A model generated the notes under the pieces. That model was not told where the DNA came from and made no database searches. It saw nothing but the letters and a program-made list of their open reading frames with translations. The position numbers and the translations under genes are program-made. From Pyrrhoderma lamaoense (Eukaryota; Basidiomycota; Agaricomycetes; Hymenochaetales; Hymenochaetaceae), in the NCBI GenBank assembly GCA_002794735.1, contig NBAZ01000005.1, forward strand, positions 992,001-1,056,000: a stretch of 64,000 nucleotides of DNA, written 5' to 3'. Below are positions 21,943 through 36,522 of the stretch, piece by piece. How positions within the stretch are numbered: the first letter of the stretch is position 1; every line of letters starts with the position of its first letter.

Positions 21943-24277
21943 TCAATCGTCATATCCAAGTTCGTGATCACGCTTTGCCCTTCTCAGAACGGCCCGTTCC
22001 TCGTCAGTCATACAAGACCATCCTTCAATGGTCTCCGAGAGTTCCTCTTCCCATCGTTCTTCCATCTCTAGCATCTTCTTGCTCTTCTTAGGTGGCGGGG
22101 GCCGAGGAGGTGGTGGTGGAGGTGTACGTCTGTTAGGATGAAGAGGAGCTATCCGACTAAGAGTAGTACGCGATGCTTTTGCAAGTGGGCTGTGAACTCG
22201 ACTCGGGATCGGAGAAACAAACGGTGACTGCAATTTAGAACTAGCTCTACGTATCAACAGAGACATCGATTCTCGCCTGTTTGGCAAGGTATGCGATATC
22301 GAGTCCCTCGACTTGAGGTTAAGTTTTGACTTTGAAGGCGGAGGTGGAGAAGTTTCTGTTGTTCTCTCCAGATCTGGCGTATGTTTTAATACTAAAGTCT
22401 TTGATACTTGAATTGCTTGATTATCTGCGCCTTGATTTTCCTGAGGATGTTATATTTTTAGTGTATAGTGTATAATTGAGGACAGAATAGATTGATAGAA
22501 ATAACCTTATTTGCCTCCCGAATATCCTTTGACTTTCCTTCTTCAACAACTGGAGTGGGTTTCGGTACACTACGAGGAGAATCTGAGTCGTCTTCGTCAG
22601 AAGACATAACAACTATCTTTCTCCTTGCTTCGTTAGCAGTTTTCTGTTGCAGCTTTCCTATTGTTGAAGCCTGGTTCCCACTATCAGGCAATGGTGAGAT
22701 TTCAGTCTCTCTCTCCTTCTCTACCATTCTGTTCTCTTCAGTAGATGTTCTTGTGTCCACAAGCTCCCCCCTCGCCATACTTGACTTTTGATTGTTGATT
22801 TCCCCGGGTAAACTGGTGTGAGACAGTTCATCTTCATCTTCAGATATCCTCCGTCTTCCTTTACCCTTAGTCTTTGAAGGTTTAGCTTTTTTTGGTTTAC
22901 TTACTCTATTTCGAGAAGTCGAAGCCACGGGAGGTACTGATACGTAAACTGAGGGTGAGTCAGACACAGGAGGCAGCACGGTCTCAGGGAGGGAGGGAGC
23001 ATGTGTAGAATAGTCTAGTTTGTCAGGATGTGAAGTAGATTGATATAAGTTATTGAAAGGAGGTTGATTGGGCTGGGTATTCTGACCTGGAGTAGGCGAT
23101 GTATGAGGTGTTTTTCTGGATGCAGGGACTAGAAGTAGCTCATCCTCTGAAATTCCAACCGTACCCTCAGTCCGTCCAGATTTTTTCCCCTTTTCGGCTT
23201 TTTCCAATTTCGCATCAGGCGAGTACGCATCATCTGCAGAGTACCTTGTAGTTGCAACAGTGCTACTCTCTTTCAGGTTCTTATCATCTCTGGACTTTTT
23301 CTTCTTTTTGTCCGGCTCTTTGTCCTTATTCTCCGCACAACATGACAGTGGTTTACTGCTGCCTCCAAGCAGTGACGACAAGCTGTCAGGGAATTCTTCC
23401 TCTTCATCCAAAATAAGTTTTCTCTTTGCCCTTCCCCTTGAAGGATGAGAAGAATGAGGTGTGCCAATGGATTTCTGCTTTTTCTGATCGAAGATAGGAG
23501 AAGGTGAATGGGTAGAAGGAGAATCTAAGGTTGTGAGGACGGCCGCATCAGCTAAGCGAGTATATCTATTGGCAACATCAGGCTCAATAGAACCGTATTT
23601 AATGGATGAAGTCCAGGGCTCAGTAGGCAAGTCTGAGAATTTAGAACCTGAATCAAGATGATCATCATTATCAGATGATAGCTCTATTATTATGCCCGAT
23701 GTCCGTGGTGATTCATGAGTAGATATAGTGTTCTTGCTTCTTCTCAAGTTCGACTTCGCTTTTTTATTTGAGGGTGAAATTCCCTCACCCTTAGCACCCT
23801 TGGGCTGCCTTCGCCGTGTCTTCGCTTTCTCGGCTATTCCGGAAGAGAATGAGACTTGGTTCGATCCTTGTACTAAGTTATCATTTAAAGAGTTGAATGC
23901 TCCTGCCACAGCAGCGGCAGATGACACTCCTGATGTTGTTTTTTCTGACGCGATCACGGTAGGTGAAGTAAGTAGCTCAAGTCGATAGCTATTAGGTTTT
24001 TCGACAAAGACACCGGAGGCAGCACTATAGCTTTCTATTGTAGTATCTAGATGCTTTGTAGAGGTACCTTCTGTGAAGTTCGATATGGATGATAGATCGC
24101 CGACAGTCACTGTTTCGGGGTGAAGAGGAGTAAAGTCTGAAATGACTAGTGGTTCTGGCGAACCTATCGGAACAGGTACTACATGGCGGAGATTTAGTTA
24201 GGTATAGTAGACATGGAGGTTGCAAACGTACGTTCAAGTCTCTCGTCTTCGTCACTATCGTTAACTATCCAATCCAT
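21943..24277 (-). CDS. Large disordered, acidic-cluster protein, function unknown
   Basis: It starts MDWIVNDSDEDERLE, splices to LPVPIGSPEPLVISDFTPLH and runs on as a long Ser/Lys/Glu-rich chain. Repeated SDED/SEDE acidic clusters (SEDELLLVPASRK, ISEDEDELSHTSLPG, VVMSSDEDDSDSPRS) alternate with basic Lys/Arg patches (KPKKAKPSKTKGKGRRR). The last exon contains a Pro run (PPPPPPRPPPP) and ends with a conserved-looking acidic helix, EEELSETIEGWSCMTDEERA, and ELGYDD. The total is about 740 residues. The alternation of casein-kinase-like acidic sites and basic patches suggests a nuclear scaffold or chromatin protein, but that is inference and no known domain is seen. The intron joining KSKDIREANK to ENQGADNQAIQ is clear by frame. 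Confidence 0.75.
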
Positions 24278-24544
24278 TATGGAGTTATAAAGACAGAGTT
24301 CAATGGAATTTATCACTAAAACAATGGAATCGCCATCACAATTCGCGGCCACGTGATACTTTGTCACAACGTGGTACATATGTAACACGCTTTGATTGTC
24401 ACTCAAGCCATTACTAAAGGTTTGAAATTTTGAAGTAAAATATTTATCCAATCCATTACAAATTCTATCTATCAGCTATTAATTTTATAGTATGGGACTT
24501 ATAGGTATGACAAACAGTACAATCCTCAAAAGAATGCCTGGGGA

Positions 24545-26581
<2,037 letters not shown>

Positions 26582-26927
26582 CGTTGAAAGGCGAGCTGAA
26601 AACGCCGCTAGATGGGGGGATGATGATAGGTGCTAGCAGAAAACTGACGAATACCATTCAGCTTTTTACATCAAGCGTAATAAAGTCAGACCATGCAAAT
26701 GTGTAAAAGAACCGAGTACCTTATATGGGAAGTAGATCTGCCAAGTATCGTGGATCCCTCAAAGTACATAGATGGTATGAAAATCAGACCATCAACTTTT
26801 TATGTTACTAGTACTAGATATTGCATGATCATATGTAAACGCATATGCATTTGTAACATGTATTCTTGTCTCTGTCACTCATAAAAGAAGCTCTTTACTC
26901 TTACAGTCCTAGAAAATAGCTAGATAT
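26582..26927. other. Divergent intergenic region
   Basis: This 346-base AT-rich gap lies between the CYP51 ATG (minus) and the next plus-strand ATG. It is presumably a shared promoter; no sterol-response motif could be assigned. Confidence 0.5.
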
Positions 26928-28006
26928 ATGTTCAAGCGAATCACGAAGAGACAAGAGAAGCAGGCTCAAGATGAAGAGCTTGGACTAGATGAGGACACAA
27001 AACAGATGTTTGGGATTCAAGACACTGACAGCGACGAGACAGAAACTAGTGATTCAGGCTCGGATGAAGAAAATGACTCTGAAGCAGAAGAAGGGCTTGG
27101 AGGTCTGAAGACGGAATGGCTGGATGCTGGGGTCTCTGATTCCGGTGATGAAGACGAGGAAGATACTGAGAGGGCAGAGTTTGACGATATGGTTCCAATA
27201 TCTCTCTCAGAAGCAGTGAAGAACCCACTGTATGTCACACACCCTGGAGTAAATGAATGCATAGTATGCCCAAATAAAAAACTGAAAAACGACAAAATGG
27301 TGGAAACCCATCTACAATCTGCAGTAAGATTACATCAAATTTTAATACTGAAGTGAAAACTAAATTTTAATAATCTGTCGTTGAACCAGGCTCACACTAG
27401 GCGTTTTCGGAGATTTTGTGAGCTTGCCAATGCACAGGAGGGTATCATAAAGGATGCACGTCGTATTGTTGCATTAATAACTCAAGAAGGAAAGCCAGCC
27501 ACGGCGTCTGACTGTGCCTCGATGTCTAAACGGGCTCTGAAACGAGTGAGATGATAATACATTTTAATGACTGATTGCTGACGTCCACAATAGAAACAAA
27601 AACAAGAGCTCATTAAGAAGAAACGTGAAACCATCAAGCAAATCGTCTCTCGCAAACGATCCAGAAAGGAGAAAGGAGAAAAATCTACCCTCTACAGAGA
27701 TCCGAAGAAACCCAAGGTCTCGGAAACTCTAAGCTCTAATCTGCTCGACTCAAAGAAAAAAATTGGATCAACGGACCCAACTGGCAAGAATCGTGTAGGC
27801 CCACGCTCCGATAGAATACTCAAAAAGAGGGCAAAAGGGGTTGACACTGAAAAAGTGAACGAAATTAAAAATGAAGCACATGGTGGTCTGAATAGCGAAA
27901 AGAGAACAAAGCGACTTTCGAAAAGCTAGTTGGTGGGAAAAGGAAACGGGCTACGCCGTTCATATGGAAAAGTAAGAAAGCAAGTACTACTAAAAACTAC
28001 AGATAG
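26928..28006 (+). CDS. Conserved fungal protein with U1-like zinc finger, probably nucleolar
   Basis: Three exons (26928-27323, 27390-27545, 27594-28006) give 321 residues once one A is added to the AAAA at 27898-27901. The N-terminus MFKRITKRQEKQ is followed by a long acidic Asp/Glu/Ser block typical of nucleolar proteins. Next comes a Cys-x2-Cys-x13-His-x5-His finger (ECIVCPNKKL...THLQSAAH) of the matrin/U1 type, running into TRRFRRFCELA, then a Lys/Arg-rich C-terminal third. With the added base the end reads EKLVGGKRKRATPFIWKSKK, a conserved-looking basic tail; without it the protein stops at 27927-27929. From memory such proteins are common in basidiomycetes but unnamed. A role in ribosome biogenesis is inference from composition. 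Confidence 0.78.
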
Positions 28007-29721
28007 CTGATCCAGGTAACGCAGTGAATCTAGTTCCCTTGGAAGGGATGGCGTGAAATTGGAAAAGAAGCAAGAGACAAAAAACAAATTATGAAATCAT
28101 CAGCTGGTCTGCTTTGAATATGAGAGGGAGAGGTTGTATTTGTTGGGTTTGCGGAGCGAACCCCTACCCTGCATATGCAGATAAAGTGATGGACCATGAG
28201 TATTGCTTACACCATCCACCTTTGTCTCGAGGCAGTTTGATTGTGAGGTTCCTTGACGTAACCTGGCTTGATAATGAAAGCATCTGTTGCAACCCAGTAG
28301 TACACTTTCGGCAATACACAACTACATATAACAAAACCTGGCTAGGTGCGGACCACTCTTAATTAGTACCCTCACTTACAAAATCGAGATCCTGAGCTAG
28401 ACCGCCTGTGAGAAAACTAGACCGCATGTCTCAAAATACTCTACTCAATTTGTCGTCATCTGACATATGTATATATATCAATCTCCTTTAATAACGGTTG
28501 TCCGCTAGCTATAGACAGAAGGACCCATCTGCTCCCAGAGCAAGTTAGCAGGCATGCGCATTACTAGCATTCGTGCATTCGAAGTAAAATATCTTAGGCA
28601 ATTCCGTTTCTTTGTATGTGTCTCGTAACTCTGGTCTAATGAAAGGTATTTCTGCATCCGTTACATCTGTGTATTTGCATCATTCAATATCTGGTCTTGA
28701 TATCTGGCTCCTTGGCCATTATTCTATGCCTTTTCCCCGGCTTGGTGACGGTACATACTTTTAGAATTATTCGTTCTCTGGTTATCCAACATCTTGAAAA
28801 AGGAGGAGATGAGTGTGTTCGTATAGTCGTCGTCGTGGTAACAGTGTAGTGTGAATATCATCGCGGTCGTATAGTACAATTGACATTAAAACTGGATGAA
28901 AGTTTTTTGTTGTATCGTTAACATTTCTTAACCAGATGACGTGCTCCCGTAAGTTCAATCTTATTATCCAGAGTAATAACACCCAGTTACATGACGTTGC
29001 TTGTCTATGGGCCCGAATCAGAAAGGAATACGCCACTTACCTATTTTATACTTATTTTTTATAGATATGTACATTGGCATTCGTAGCGCACTATCTAGCT
29101 GCAGTATATCAGCTCAGTTATATCAATATTCCGAAGTAGTTCTATCTGATTTTCAGTTCCTGCTAAACTTATAGCCCCGTTGTGGCAAGGAGTAAGTATG
29201 CATAACTAGTATTCCGTTTTAATTGCCCAAATATTTGCGTACACTTGATAACCTCACTTCCAGAGCCGGAGCCCGCTAGAAGAAAGTGCAACGTATCTTC
29301 CTTCAAATCGATAATGATGTTGAGACACAACGAGCTTCTGCCACTAGAAAATCATCAACAGATGACTCAATCTATTTCATCACCACGACAGGTAATACGA
29401 CCTTTCGCAACTTTAAGTATAGTATCGGTCCAATACCAAAATAATCAATCAAGTTCCTGAAATATACTATCGGGTGAAAACAACCCAGAAACTTACAGTT
29501 TTATCAATATCCTATATTGACAGACTATAGTCATGAAAAAAACAGTCTTCAGTGATGGGTATCACCAGCATTATTATTGATTCGCAAGCATCTTTAAACC
29601 CGATGTAGCATAGGTAACTTCTCTACACGAACAATTACAGAGAGCATAAATATTAGGGAGTAGTAAAAATGAGTCCATCCGATGATACAATAAACCTATA
29701 TATGAAAAGGACGATTAGAGT
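28007..29721. other. 1.7 kb gene-free region
   Basis: AT-rich, with only short open frames. One at 28114-28362 has a chance CxxC pair and no conserved context. No tRNA-like A/B box pair, repeat or transposon protein is recognised. Confidence 0.55.
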
Positions 29722-31558
29722 CTATGCTAGGCTCCGTAAAACCTTGTCCGTCTGTTCAATAACCTATGTTTTTGCAAAATTGTAGTGTTAACAACCAATA
29801 TATTGACTTGGATCCCGAAATATGTTTGTTTTACCTGATGAATATCTGGCCTTTGTTTTGGGTCCACGGTAAGCATTGCATCTATCAGGTCGCGCAGGCC
29901 TTGAGAATACGCTGAATCTCGGGGATGCTTGTACTGGGCATTCATAACAGCCATTGCAATGGAACCACCCTGTTCTGTTGTTGCAAGCGTTTCAAAAGGA
30001 GAATGTAAGTATGCAAGAGCATACAAAGTACAACCTAGTGACTGAAGAAAAATTGGGTTAACGTTCACGTGGCACGGACCTGTATGTAACTTACCCAGAT
30101 GTCGACTTTCTCGTCGAGGGTAATTCCTGTTTTAACATCGAAGAGTTCCGGAGCACGATAGGCCATGGTACTCTGTTCAGCAGCGATATCCTTGAAGCTT
30201 TGTATTAGCATCTATCTTGCGTTGTCCGCTGATACTATCACCAACCTGTTGTAGCAGTGCTTGTTGACGATTGTCAATTTTTATCCGAGCTTTCAGTGTG
30301 CTTCCAAAGTCCATAAGGATTGGTGCCCCATCATCAGCAATCATTACATTACTGGAAGGAAAGTCATTAGCAGGGAAACTGTGATATCACACAAAAGAAC
30401 ATGCCCAGGTTTCAAATCTCTGTGAGCATAAGGAACAACTTCCATTTCTCCATCTTCGACTCCCTGTCCACCTAGATCTTCGTCACCCTCAAAGATAACA
30501 TCCCCTTCTTCTTCAACTGCGTGTTTTGAGACGAGAGGAATACTTGAACCTCCATCATTCCCATAACTATAGCCTTCTTCTCCGTCCCCTTCAGGATGTG
30601 GTAGCATATCGTCGTCATCCTCATCATCGCTCCCGTGGTGAACCACAGGACCACCTAAATTACCATTCTGTTTTGATCGGGGCCTAGAGGAAGCAGGAAT
30701 GTTTTCCGTTCTTTGCTGTCTTGATGACGAGGCCAGGTTCTGAGCCTGCTTCGAAGCTGGCCCGCGGAAGGTATGCATGGCCCGCACTGCTTCGCAAGTA
30801 CCCCGGAAATAACGTAGTAGCTCTGCTTCAGAGAATCGGGATCCTTGGATCAGATGAGCATTAATAGCATCTTGAAGATTTCCTCTCTGGATGTCTGAAG
30901 TGTGGGTATGATGTATGCAAGTATTAAAAGAAGATTCTTACTTTGTAAAGTGGCAAGAATAGATATACAATTTTCCCTTCACCATCGGAGTCTTGTACGA
31001 CAGCAGAGTCCTGTACAAGTTAAGCGATAAATTATCATAGTAAGTAGAGAATATCTATGAGTTCTCATACCAAGATCCGAATTATGTTAGGATGCCTACA
31101 ACTTGTTAGTGTATATATTCGTCGAGGAACCAAGATATTGGCATACTTAAATCTTCTATAAGCTTCCACTTCTCTCATTGCCTCCTTTACACCTTCAGAA
31201 CCTGTAGGACAACGAATCTTTTTGAGGGCAAATTGCCGCTAGAATGATCACTGGTATTTAGCCTTGCAATATATTTATCTAATGGTACAGTCTTCTAACC
31301 CCACTAGCTTCATCCTGAGCAAGGTATACAAATGAGAATCCACCCTCACCGAGCACCTTAACAATATTAACTGAATCAGAGCACATTAAAGATGATCTTA
31401 GTCTCATAAAGTGAATACTATTTGTACGGACATGTTCTTCCATTTATTTTCACTTTTGCCGAGGGACGACATAGACAAGACGTCAAAGCATAGACTGCAT
31501 CCTTTGCTTGCTCCTTAAGACTGTTCAAAGAGTACAGAAGCTGAGGGGACATGGGCAT
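29722..31558 (-). CDS. ENV7: Vacuolar Ser/Thr kinase Env7 (STK16/NAK family) with acidic insert
   Basis: Env7/STK16 is a palmitoylated kinase acting at the vacuole or Golgi membrane. Candidate palmitoylation cysteines lie in the N-terminus (LTSCLCRPSAKVK). The Gly-rich loop LGEGGFSFVY, catalytic Lys in FALKKIRCPTG, HRDLKPGN, DFGS in place of DFG-x, and the family block AAEQSTMAYRAPELFDVKTG are all present. It ends VIEQTDKVLRSLA. Between VRAMHTFRGP and the HRD loop lies an insert of about 110 residues rich in Gly, Glu, Asp and Ser. Fungal relatives also carry inserts here. The first intron brings NGRTFNIVKVLG into frame and sets the start at MPMSPQLLYS. The intron at 30352-30404 has a GC donor (GCATGT). 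All exons join in frame. Confidence 0.93.
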
Positions 31559-32106
31559 GGTTGAGAGTGCGAACTGTTTTAAAATTGCTGTGCACTTGTG
31601 AGTATCTCCGCGACTCACCGCCAGCGCGCCGTAGACGATCACGTGTCTCGCGAAACATATTCCTTTTCAAGAAACAATAATTACTGCGCAATCAATTTTG
31701 ACTCATAAGAACTTAAAAGTTGAGTATGTATCAATAGTTCTTGTGCAATCTGAATTAGCCTTTCTTTTGTCAAAAAGAGACGATCGACCGATATTAAGCT
31801 AGAAGCGTTATGTACATGTGCTTGAGCCATCCTCTTTGTGGTGCTGGTTACTAGGGAGTATCTTTAGGCCAGTGGGCCACCACATATAGTGAGACATTAT
31901 CTCATATTTAAAAATGCCATAAAAGCACCACCGTCACACTCAGAAAATTTGTTTGTTTCACTCTCTCCTGTTCCTCCTTACTTGTGTTCCTGTGGTTTAG
32001 AGGTGAGCAGGCACTCGTTCTTGAAACGGTGTCACGTTAACAGTGAATGTATATTGCTTAATTACTAGAACATAGTTTTTCAAAGTCATCCATCCCTTAA
32101 ACACAC
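31559..32106. other. Divergent intergenic region
   Basis: This 548-base gap lies between ENV7 (minus) and the next plus-strand gene. A GTGAGC...CTAG pair at about 32001-32068 could be an intron in the 5' untranslated region of the downstream gene; there is no other support. Confidence 0.5.
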
Positions 32107-32673
32107 ATGTCTAAATCAATATACAATTTGGAACCTCAATTCCGAAGGAGTTGTCCCAACCTATTCATTAACAGAAAAGTCCGCCCGACGTCATATAGTC
32201 CCATTAAACGAAACATCCTTAACTTCAGTGAACCATGTTCTCCCAGACGTGAAGGGTTCTTCGCAGACCCAAACTCAGGTATACAAGAAGTACCACATGT
32301 CTTCAAAGATGACTCTCACTATAACTACGATATTAGCGATCTTGAACGAGAACGAATGCGAGACCTCGAGGATCTGATCTACTACCAGTTGATATCGTCA
32401 AAGTCCTACGAATCTGATTGCGACTTATTCGATTGTGAAATCGAGCCTGTGCCTTATGCGGACTTCACCTTCTCTACTACTCTCCCCCCTTTCCCTCCTA
32501 AAAATCCGGAGCGAAGACCTACCGTAGAAACAAAAGATGTACTAACGCAGGTCGACAAATCGTTCTCGAGCGATGACACTTTCGTGAACGATGTCCAGAT
32601 CTCTGGCGATACCTATTGCCCGTGTCCCAAAACCATGGGTCACAAGAAGAAAAACTGTATCAGATCGCATTAA
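32107..32673 (+). CDS. Orphan acidic protein, single exon
   Basis: An uninterrupted frame of 188 residues starting MSKSIYNLEPQFRRS. It has a basic N-terminal third, then an acidic helix (YDISDLERERMRDLEDLIYY), a Pro-rich stretch (TLPPFPPKNPERRP) and a C-terminal CPCPKTMGHKKKNCIRSH with three Cys and two His that might hold a metal. I do not recognise the family. Its length, ATG context and codon use similar to its neighbours make it a plausible real gene. Confidence 0.6.
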   Translation: MSKSIYNLEPQFRRSCPNLFINRKVRPTSYSPIKRNILNFSEPCSPRREGFFADPNSGIQEVPHVFKDDSHYNYDISDLERERMRDLEDLIYYQLISSKSYESDCDLFDCEIEPVPYADFTFSTTLPPFPPKNPERRPTVETKDVLTQVDKSFSSDDTFVNDVQISGDTYCPCPKTMGHKKKNCIRSH

Positions 32674-33435
32674 CAACATAACTAAACCTCTTCCGAAGTA
32701 AAAGTGAAGAGAAATATGGACGTAAAATATCTAATAAGCCACAGTGCGAAGGCTCCTGTTCTTGTTCTATACCCCTGCTCAACACATTTGATTTGGACAA
32801 TCACTATGTAATTCTTAGTTCATATACATCCTGCCATTCATATTCGAGGGCTCCGGAAATCTCTACTGTTGTTGTAAAGAATAAAACTTGTTACCTGTAT
32901 TAATAGCAATCTGTATATACATGTATAGCACTCATATATTTGATTTACTATAACGAAACATGAATGTGCTTCTGTGCAGTGTTCATTTGAATCGATCACT
33001 GTACATCTACGAGTATTGAGATACCTATATTCATTATGTCTACTAAGCAAATTACTAAGATACATGAGTGTATACAAGTGCGGGTACAAATTGAGCCCAG
33101 ACCAGTGTTCTCCGTAATTTGTTGCCGGTATTTTGCTTCTTTATAACATCAATATACATACAAGCACGAGACGGCAGAATGCAGTTTACAGATTTAACAA
33201 TTTCATCGATAGCACAAGAATAGAAAGAAGTCGAATACGAAATATCAATAAGCCAAGGTAAAGAGAGAGATGCAGGAGGAAATGCCGTGTCTAGAGGAGT
33301 CCGATGAGAGAAAAAGACAATAAAATATAAAAATCATATGGGCCTGGATAAACGGGCACCGTGGAAACGTGGGAAGCTTGCCACTTTCCTAAGGTAACGG
33401 CGAACTAAAGATAATCAAGACAAGAGAAATGAAGT
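32674..33435. other. Intergenic between convergent genes
   Basis: About 760 AT-rich bases with no conserved frame; probably the 3' untranslated sequence of the orphan gene and of TPS1. Confidence 0.55.
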
Positions 33436-35363
33436 TTATGACGAAGCCGGTACAGCAACCTGGCCCTCACCATGGCTTATCGCATCCTTTGCGATTTGAA
33501 CGCCATTGCCATTAACATCTTTTATTCCGTTGACTGTCCCATGAGTAGTGCTGACGCCATTGATATCGTTAGCTTGCTTCAGGATTGCTGTCTGTTCTAC
33601 AACATCAGAATTGTTGGCTTCGTCCTGAGACGGTTGTGATAACTTTATTGGCTCGCCACTGTGGACCTTTGTCATTTCCTTTACAAATGAGTTGCCCCAA
33701 TACGAGGCAGAATATTTGCTGATATACTGGGGAGGAAAATAAGGAACAAAGAATATAGCACGAACGGAGACTCTTATGGTAGACTAACCTTGAACAGCTT
33801 CCGTTGATTTTCCGCCCGAGTCTCGGCGTCTTTTGTGACGGCCTCATAAATCGCATCCGCGACTTCTTGTGAGTCCCAAGGGTTGACGACTATCGATCCA
33901 TTCAAGCTCTGGGCAGCTCCCGCGAATTCGGATAGAATCATTACCCCTTGGCGTTTCTGTTGGCAGGCGATGTACTCATATGATACAAGATTCATGCCGT
34001 CTCGAGTGCTGCTGACAAGACAGACATCACTGACCGCATACAATGCACACAACTCATCAAATTGTAGACTCTTGTGCATGAAGTGGATGGGCATAAATTC
34101 AACCGTTCCGAAACGTCCATTGATACGTCCAACAAGTTCGTTTACCGTTGAGCGTAAGTTCTGGTACTCTTCGACATCTTGGCGAGAGGGAACTGCTAGT
34201 TGCACTAAGACAACCTGTTGTTATAAAAGTCATAAAAATTAGTGAAGACATTATCTCTCTCTTAGTAGGTCTAGGCTTACCCTCCCGATCCATTCAGGAT
34301 GTTGTGTAAGGAATAACTCCAATGCATGCATCTTTTGCGGTACTCCCTTTATATAGTCTAGCCTGTCTACTCCAACAATAACCTTTACCCCCTTGAATCT
34401 TTGCTCCAGCTCAGCAATTCTATTCTTCACTTTCTCCTTCTCAAGATTGTCAAGGAAAGAATTCGGGTCAATACCGATCGGGAAAGTTCCAACGTGAGCC
34501 AGCCGTCCCTCAAATTCGACACCATTTGGCATAGTTGGGAGTCCGAGGATACGTGTACAGGAAGATAAAAAGTGACGTGCATAATCATAGGTATGAAAAC
34601 CAATGAGATCGCAATAGAGAATTCCAAGTAGAATCTCCCTTCGTACAGGCAGAATCCTAAATCTGGAAGTGAGCTCGGCTAATCATTAAGAGACACCGAT
34701 TTGTAGTTACCTGTAAATTTCACTACTTGGAAAAGGAGTATGGAGGAAGAAACCAATTTTAACGTCCGATATAATCTCATAGTTTACACCAAGATCCGCT
34801 TCCATTCCCTCCGTGATGCGACTCATTTCACGTCTGTTTAAACCTCCATTTAGACCACCGTTTTCAATTATGTTACGTAGTAACATAGGTAAAAGCATTA
34901 GATGGTAGTCTTGAACCCAGACCATGTCGCCGCTGCGAAGCTGAGACCTAACGGCTTCCGCAAATTTGAAGTTTGCTTGTCGGTAGGCAAGCCAGTTTTC
35001 TTCGTCAAAGTTCATTTCGCCTGGGTGGTAATGGAAAAGTGGCCAGAGTATTGAGTTTGAGAATCCGTTATAATGACGGTCTGCCAAGTCATCATCAAGA
35101 TACACAGCTTGACAAGAATATTCTTCCATGAGCCGACGGTTTACGAGAGGTCTGTCCTTGATTGGAATGAAGAAGCCTGGCCAGCCAATCCAAGTGAATG
35201 TCAAGGACTTCTTGCAGCCAGATAGGGCAGATACGAGACCGCCGGATGACATTTTGAAGTGGTACTCGCCGCTGCTGTCCTTCGTGATGGTAATTGGGAG
35301 ACGGTTTGAGACGACGATGAGCTTCTGCTTCGCATCCCCACTCCTGTTCGTGTGCGACGACAT
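33436..35363 (-). CDS. TPS1: Alpha,alpha-trehalose-phosphate synthase (UDP-forming), TPS1
   Basis: This GT20 enzyme makes trehalose-6-phosphate from UDP-glucose and glucose-6-phosphate, the first step of trehalose synthesis in stress and storage. The N-terminus has VVSNRLPITI and SSGGLVSAL, then TWIGWPG, PLFHYHPGEMNF, VWVQDYHLMLLP and FFLHTPFPSSEIYR. Later come GVDRLDYIKGVPQK, VLVQLAVPSRQDVEEY, SSTRDGMNLVSYEY and LSEFAGAAQSLNG, which carry the nucleotide- and phosphate-binding residues. Five exons join with no frame break. The C-terminal tail after VKEMTKVHSG (about 65 residues, Asn/Gly/Val-rich) is longer than the catalytic core requires and is probably disordered. Two STRE pentamers lie upstream. 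Confidence 0.98.
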
Positions 35364-36522
35364 TTTGCCTACAAGAACAGATAAGAGACAGATGCTCTGA
35401 GAAGGAAGATGGGAGTTTGGAGGAAAGAGCGAGGAAAACCAAGCTCTTATCGATTTGTTGTTTATAGTAGATGAAGAAAAGAGTGGAAAACCGAGGAAGG
35501 GGCTGAGAGCATATAGACAGTCATATGTAACGTCATCCGGTGACGCCCGCTACAGCCAAGCACGGTCACTCTATGTTCTCTCTTATTCGTCCATTGCGAG
35601 CATCTCAATATCAAATTCGATTTTTTGATCTTTTTCATGCAGATTTTTTGATCTTTCTTGACCATAGACCGATGTCCTACCGTAGAAACGTGGTTGCGTT
35701 TTCTGAGTATCTGCGCATCTTTCGCCTTCCAGCAGTTTGGCTTCAAAGTTTCTAGTCATGTTATCGGTCCGAAAATCTTACGAAGAGGACAGATAGTTTC
35801 CTTGAACGACACCCTACGGGCAAGGCTCAGATAAAAGTTTACGTGCTCATCTCGGCTTCGATAATTTTGTGGGGAACAGGCAAGAACTTTTGCTTTTTCA
35901 GGTATATACAAATATAGCTCATACCACTCAAAAATTTCACTGATGAGCTGGTTCGGTGAGTTCTGATCTTCTTTATCCCCGACTCTAACCGAATATCCGT
36001 GTAGTGACTTTTTAAAGTCCCCTTTTCTGGTATTTTACTACATTGTCATCACATGCACACTGGCTTATGAGTATCTATCTGCTTTCTCATGTCCACGGCA
36101 CCTCTATAATAATGGAATTGAACTCCATGTAGAGAATTTATATAGATCACACAAGGAGAAAGGGGTTCTTCCGAAATGCAGCCGGATTCAAGAAACGAAT
36201 CACTCAACTTCAATACTCTAAGCGGCGAAGCGACACTCATTCACTAACAATGTGTAAAGTAGATGAAGTAAACGAGGAATGGCATTAAGTGGTTCGCCGA
36301 GTACGTCAGATTAAGTATATGATTATTGTGAGCGGCAAAGGCATTAGAAATATTAGGGAATAAACAGTCTGAGAGATAAGAAAGTTTATGATTTAGAATG
36401 CGGTTACTGTTGATATTTGTGTCGTCCTTGTAGGTTTCGGAGACGCATGTATACGGCGGGAAGCGCATAATTTCACCCCGCAATGATGAGTTTACATTAT
36501 TGTGCTCGCGTCTGTCCCGGAG
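35364..36522. other. TPS1 upstream region
   Basis: A 1.16 kb gap between the TPS1 ATG and the stop of the next minus-strand gene. It holds two stress-response pentamers (listed separately). Open frames here (for example 35540-35755) show nothing conserved. Confidence 0.55.
35498..35502. promoter_or_regulatory. STRE-like pentamer AGGGG upstream of TPS1
   Basis: AGGGG lies 135 bases before the TPS1 ATG, and a reverse copy (CCCCT) lies at 36019-36023. TPS1 is a classic STRE-controlled gene in yeast. Pentamers occur by chance, so function is only suggested. Confidence 0.3.

Noticed and set aside
28114..28362. Frame with MRGRGCICWVCGAN, CxxC-like
   Set aside because: Isolated, no second metal pair, opposite-strand frame of similar length, no exon neighbours.
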